64,000 nucleotides of DNA from Staphylococcus sp. IVB6240. GTDB taxonomy: Bacteria > Bacillota > Bacilli > Staphylococcales > Staphylococcaceae. Location of the stretch: the NCBI RefSeq assembly GCF_025558425.1, contig NZ_CP094718.1:1674001-1738000 (forward strand), read 5' to 3'. The position numbers and the translations under genes were made by a program. Under the pieces are notes generated by a model. It saw only the letters and a list, made by a program, of their open reading frames with translations, ran no database searches and was not told the origin of the DNA. Positions 61,376 through 64,000 of the stretch are shown here, piece by piece. How positions within the stretch are numbered: position 1 is the first letter of the stretch; the number at the start of each line of letters is the position of its first letter.

Positions 61376-62233
61376 TTATTTATTCAATAGATTTTGTTCT
61401 AAGAAGTGTGCTGCACCATCTTCATTATTATCTAGATTGGTTTCATACATCGTTAATCCTTTAATGGCAGCACCTGCATTCTTCATTGCAACAGTTATGC
61501 CACCTACTGCAAACATCGTACGATCATTATCACTATCACCCATAACCAGCGTATTTGAAATATCGATATTGAAATGATTACACATTTCTTGAATGCCTGT
61601 TCCTTTATTGACTTGATAAGCCATTGTTTCAACATTATTCGGTGTAGATTGTGAAACCTCAATTTTTAATTTATCTAATTGTGACTTCATTGCTTGTCGG
61701 AATGCTGCAATCTTTTCTAAGTTTGGATGGAATAAATAAATTTTTGAGTAGTTCAATCCTTCTGGGAAGGTCTCACGCCATGTTAACTTACCTGCGATGG
61801 CTTCATGACGAGATAACCATTCGCTCGACCCAACTGAATCTGGTTTATCCCCTTCTAAAAGTTGCAACATCCATGCTTTATCTTCTTCAAAAGCAAAACG
61901 TGGTTGATTAAATGGAAAAACTTCATAATAAATCCCTGCATCTTGCGCCTGCTGAACAATTGCACGTACACCCTCATCTGATAAACCATGCTGAAATAAT
62001 ACGTTTTCTGCGATATGACCACTCGTTCCATTTGAGGAAATAATCCCATCAAAATGCATCGAATCAGGAATTAATAGTGATATTTCTTCTTTTGCACGTC
62101 CTGTTGCTAAGAAGACTTTATAACCTGCATTTCTTAATTTGGCAATGACCTCGGATGTGTATTCTGAAGAACGGTTATTTTCTCGTAGAATCGTTCCATC
62201 CATATCTAAAAATACTGCTTTTACTTGTTCCAT
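61376..62233 (-). CDS. Cof-type HAD phosphatase
   Basis: This 285-residue haloacid dehalogenase-family hydrolase has motif I FLDMDGTIL (D10, D12), motif II around SSNGT, the Lys motif and motif IV MGDSDNDRTMFAVGG, with a type IIB cap between. These enzymes remove phosphate from sugar phosphates, FMN or PLP; the substrate is not set by sequence. A similar gene near glmS occurs in S. aureus. Confidence 0.88.
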   Translation of the reverse strand: MEQVKAVFLDMDGTILRENNRSSEYTSEVIAKLRNAGYKVFLATGRAKEEISLLIPDSMHFDGIISSNGTSGHIAENVLFQHGLSDEGVRAIVQQAQDAGIYYEVFPFNQPRFAFEEDKAWMLQLLEGDKPDSVGSSEWLSRHEAIAGKLTWRETFPEGLNYSKIYLFHPNLEKIAAFRQAMKSQLDKLKIEVSQSTPNNVETMAYQVNKGTGIQEMCNHFNIDISNTLVMGDSDNDRTMFAVGGITVAMKNAGAAIKGLTMYETNLDNNEDGAAHFLEQNLLNK

Positions 62234-62309
62234 TTATAACTTTCCTTTCCAGATTGTTCTTTCATATAGAGTGTGTCATCTTCTTATGTTAAAAGCAATT
62301 AATACCCTT

Positions 62310-63088
62310 TTATCGTCGAATCAATTGATATCTTCCCTTTTGATATTGTAATTGTACTGGCATATTAAATAACGCTGTGAGCGCTTGGCTGGTCAATGTC
62401 TCATGAATCTCACCAACGCCCTGAACTTCTCCTTGCTTCAATAAAAGGGCATGGGTAAAATCTGCTGTCACTTCTTCAACGACATGCGTCACATAGATAA
62501 CAGCCATTTCGCTATCGTCATCTTGCAGATTCATAATCATATCCAATAACTGTTTTCACGTCCTACATAATCAAGTCCATTACATGGCTCATCTAAGAAT
62601 AATAAGCGTGGACGTGTCACCAGTGCACGTGCCAATAATACACGCTGTTGTTCTCCAGTTGACAGCTGTCCAAAATAACTTTCTTCAAAATGCATCATAT
62701 TAAAACGTTGAAGTATCTGATGCACACGTTCAATATCATTTTCTGTCGGTTTCTGATATACCCCTATTGACTTGTACAGACCACTTAAGACAACATCTCT
62801 AACCAACTCACCTTCCGCAAAACGATCACGTAAGCCACCAGAAATGTAGCCAATTTGTTCGCGTACATGATGGGCAGAATAGCCCTTATGTCCCGGTTTC
62901 ATATCAAATAAAGAAATATCTCCTGTCGTCGCAAAATCGTATGCATTGATGACATTCAATAAGGTACTCTTACCAGCACCATTTAAGCCATAAACTAACC
63001 ATTTTTCTCCCGGTTGAATCTTCCATGAAATATTACGGAGAAGTGTTCTGCCACCTTTAATCTTTGACATATGTTTCAATTCAATCAT
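62310..63088 (-). pseudogene. ABC transporter ATP-binding protein, frameshifted
   Basis: Two overlapping frames (62537-63088 and 62310-62546) together form one ABC ATPase of about 259 residues. The first holds Walker A YGLNGAGKSTLL, signature LSTGEQQRVLLARAL and Walker B LLFLDEPCNGLDYVGRE; the second holds the switch His in IYVTHVVEEV and the C-terminus. The frame breaks in the A4 run (T at 62553-62556 on the plus strand); five A would restore GREKQLLDMI. It resembles YlmA/ModF-type ATPases without a membrane partner here. Sequencing error or real inactivation cannot be told apart. Confidence 0.8.
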
Positions 63089-63105
63089 TTACCTCACCCT
63101 TTGTT

Positions 63106-63147
63106 AAAAAAACGACTGACTTCACAAAAGTGATGAAATCAGTCGTT
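63106..63147 (-). terminator. Terminator after glmS
   Basis: AACGACTGA-TTCA and TGAA-TCAGTCGTT pair, followed by seven T on the minus strand. Confidence 0.92.
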
Positions 63148-63184
63148 TGATGTTACTTTTCTTTTTATTTTATAAGACTGTAAC

Positions 63185-64000
63185 CTACTCTACTGTTACA
63201 GATTTTGCTAAGTTACGTGGTTTGTCTACGTCTAAGTCACGGTGAAGTGCTGCGTAGTATGAAATCAATTGTAATGTAACAACTGATACTAATGGTGTTA
63301 ATAATTCATGAACATGAGGAATCACATATGTGTCTCCTTCTTTTTCAAGACCTTCCATTGAGATGATGCATGGGTGTGCACCACGTGCAACGACTTCTTG
63401 AACATTACCACGAATTGATAAGTTCACGTGTTCTTGTGTTGCTAATGCAATCACTGGTGTACCGTCTTCAATTAATGCAATTGTACCGTGTTTTAATTCA
63501 CCACCAGCAAAACCTTCTGCTTGAATGTATGAAATCTCTTTTAATTTCAATGAACCTTCTAAGCTGACATGGTAGTCAAGTGTACGACCGATGAAGAACG
63601 CATTGCGTGTTGTTTCAAGATATGAAGCAGCGATTTCCTCCATTTTTGGTGCGTCATCAACAATTGTCTCAATTGCTGCAGTTACTTTTGCAAGTTCTGG
63701 TAATAAATCAACACCAGTTTCACGGCCACGTGCTTCTGCAACTACTTGCGCTAAAATAGATAATACCGCAATTTGCGCAGTATATGCTTTTGTTGAAGCA
63801 ACGGCAATTTCTGGACCAGCATGAAGTAATAATGTATGATCCGCTTCACGTGATAATGTAGATCCTGCAACGTTTGTAACTGTTAATGAACGGTGACCTA
63901 ATTTAGTTGTTTCTACAAGTACAGCACGGCTATCCGCTGTTTCACCTGATTGTGAAATATAGATAAATAATGGGTTCTCAGATAATAATGGCATATTGTA
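63185..64000 (-). CDS. glmS: Glucosamine-fructose-6-phosphate aminotransferase, C-terminal part
   Basis: This enzyme makes glucosamine-6-phosphate, feeding UDP-GlcNAc for wall synthesis through murA, murZ and mnaA. The 271 visible residues are the isomerase part: [74 protein letters not shown] and the C-terminal [15 protein letters not shown]. The frame is open to the window edge, so the glutaminase domain and the 5' leader, where a glmS ribozyme would lie, are outside. Confidence 0.97.
   Translation of the reverse strand, partial: YNMPLLSENPLFIYISQSGETADSRAVLVETTKLGHRSLTVTNVAGSTLSREADHTLLLHAGPEIAVASTKAYTAQIAVLSILAQVVAEARGRETGVDLLPELAKVTAAIETIVDDAPKMEEIAASYLETTRNAFFIGRTLDYHVSLEGSLKLKEISYIQAEGFAGGELKHGTIALIEDGTPVIALATQEHVNLSIRGNVQEVVARGAHPCIISMEGLEKEGDTYVIPHVHELLTPLVSVVTLQLISYYAALHRDLDVDKPRNLAKSVTVE

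Overview
The window is a chromosomal backbone segment of a Staphylococcus that is not S. aureus. Low GC content, GGAGG-type ribosome binding sites and gene order point to the genus. The order csoR/csoZ-cls2-HD-yidC-thiEMD, ssb-ywpF-fabZ-murA-atp operon-mnaA-upp-glyA-ptpB-tsaC-prmC-prfA-tdk-rpmE2-rho, then fba-DUF2529-pyrG-rpoE, coaW-luxS-pdp and Cof-ABC-glmS follows the staphylococcal core as I remember it. Differences from the S. aureus layout are copA-copZ fused onto csoR-csoZ, no tenA, two tandem aldehyde dehydrogenases, glpT and a solitary tarF in this segment, and no deoC between pdp and deoD. No rRNA, tRNA, CRISPR, phage or insertion sequence was seen.

Layout. 1-2.7 kb: copper efflux and sensing (copA partial, copZ, csoZ, csoR), with a CsoR-type operator inside the csoR promoter. 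2.7-8.4 kb: cardiolipin synthase, HD hydrolase, YidC insertase, and a thiamin salvage operon under a TPP riboswitch. 8.4-12 kb: decayed sequence, divergent ssb/ywpF, fabZ, murA. 12-19 kb: complete F1Fo ATP synthase operon. 19-29 kb: nucleotide, glycine, translation and wall precursor genes. 29-35 kb: two aldehyde dehydrogenases, a QsrR-like quinone sensor, murZ, fba. 35-42 kb: DUF2529, glpT with a cre site, pyrG with a CTP-type attenuator, rpoE, tarF. 42-48 kb: GNAT, BCCT transporter, an AT-rich three-gene DUF2089 cassette, coaW, DUF2750. 48-51.7 kb: an ATP-grasp/M20 pair under a SAM-I riboswitch, next to luxS. 51.7-64 kb: DoxX, pdp, deoD, rbsK, DCC protein, NhaC, an EVE-EVE-McrB-like protein, GntR regulator, membrane protein, Cof phosphatase, a frameshifted ABC ATPase and partial glmS.

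How it fits together. Most genes are housekeeping: energy (atp), wall precursors (murA, murZ, mnaA, glmS, tarF), translation (prfA, prmC, tsaC, rpmE2, rho) and nucleotide salvage (upp, tdk, pdp, deoD, pyrG). RNA-level control is unusually visible: TPP riboswitch with a readable anti-Shine-Dalgarno helix, SAM-I riboswitch with its terminator, and a pyrG leader starting GGGC. The strongest leads for new biology are the EVE-EVE-McrB-like protein whose Walker A is lost (57.7-59.1 kb), the SAM-riboswitch-controlled M20/ATP-grasp pair (48.4-51 kb), the DUF2089 cassette (45.2-46.3 kb) and a family of about 120-bp imperfectly palindromic repeats scattered from 40 to 54 kb.
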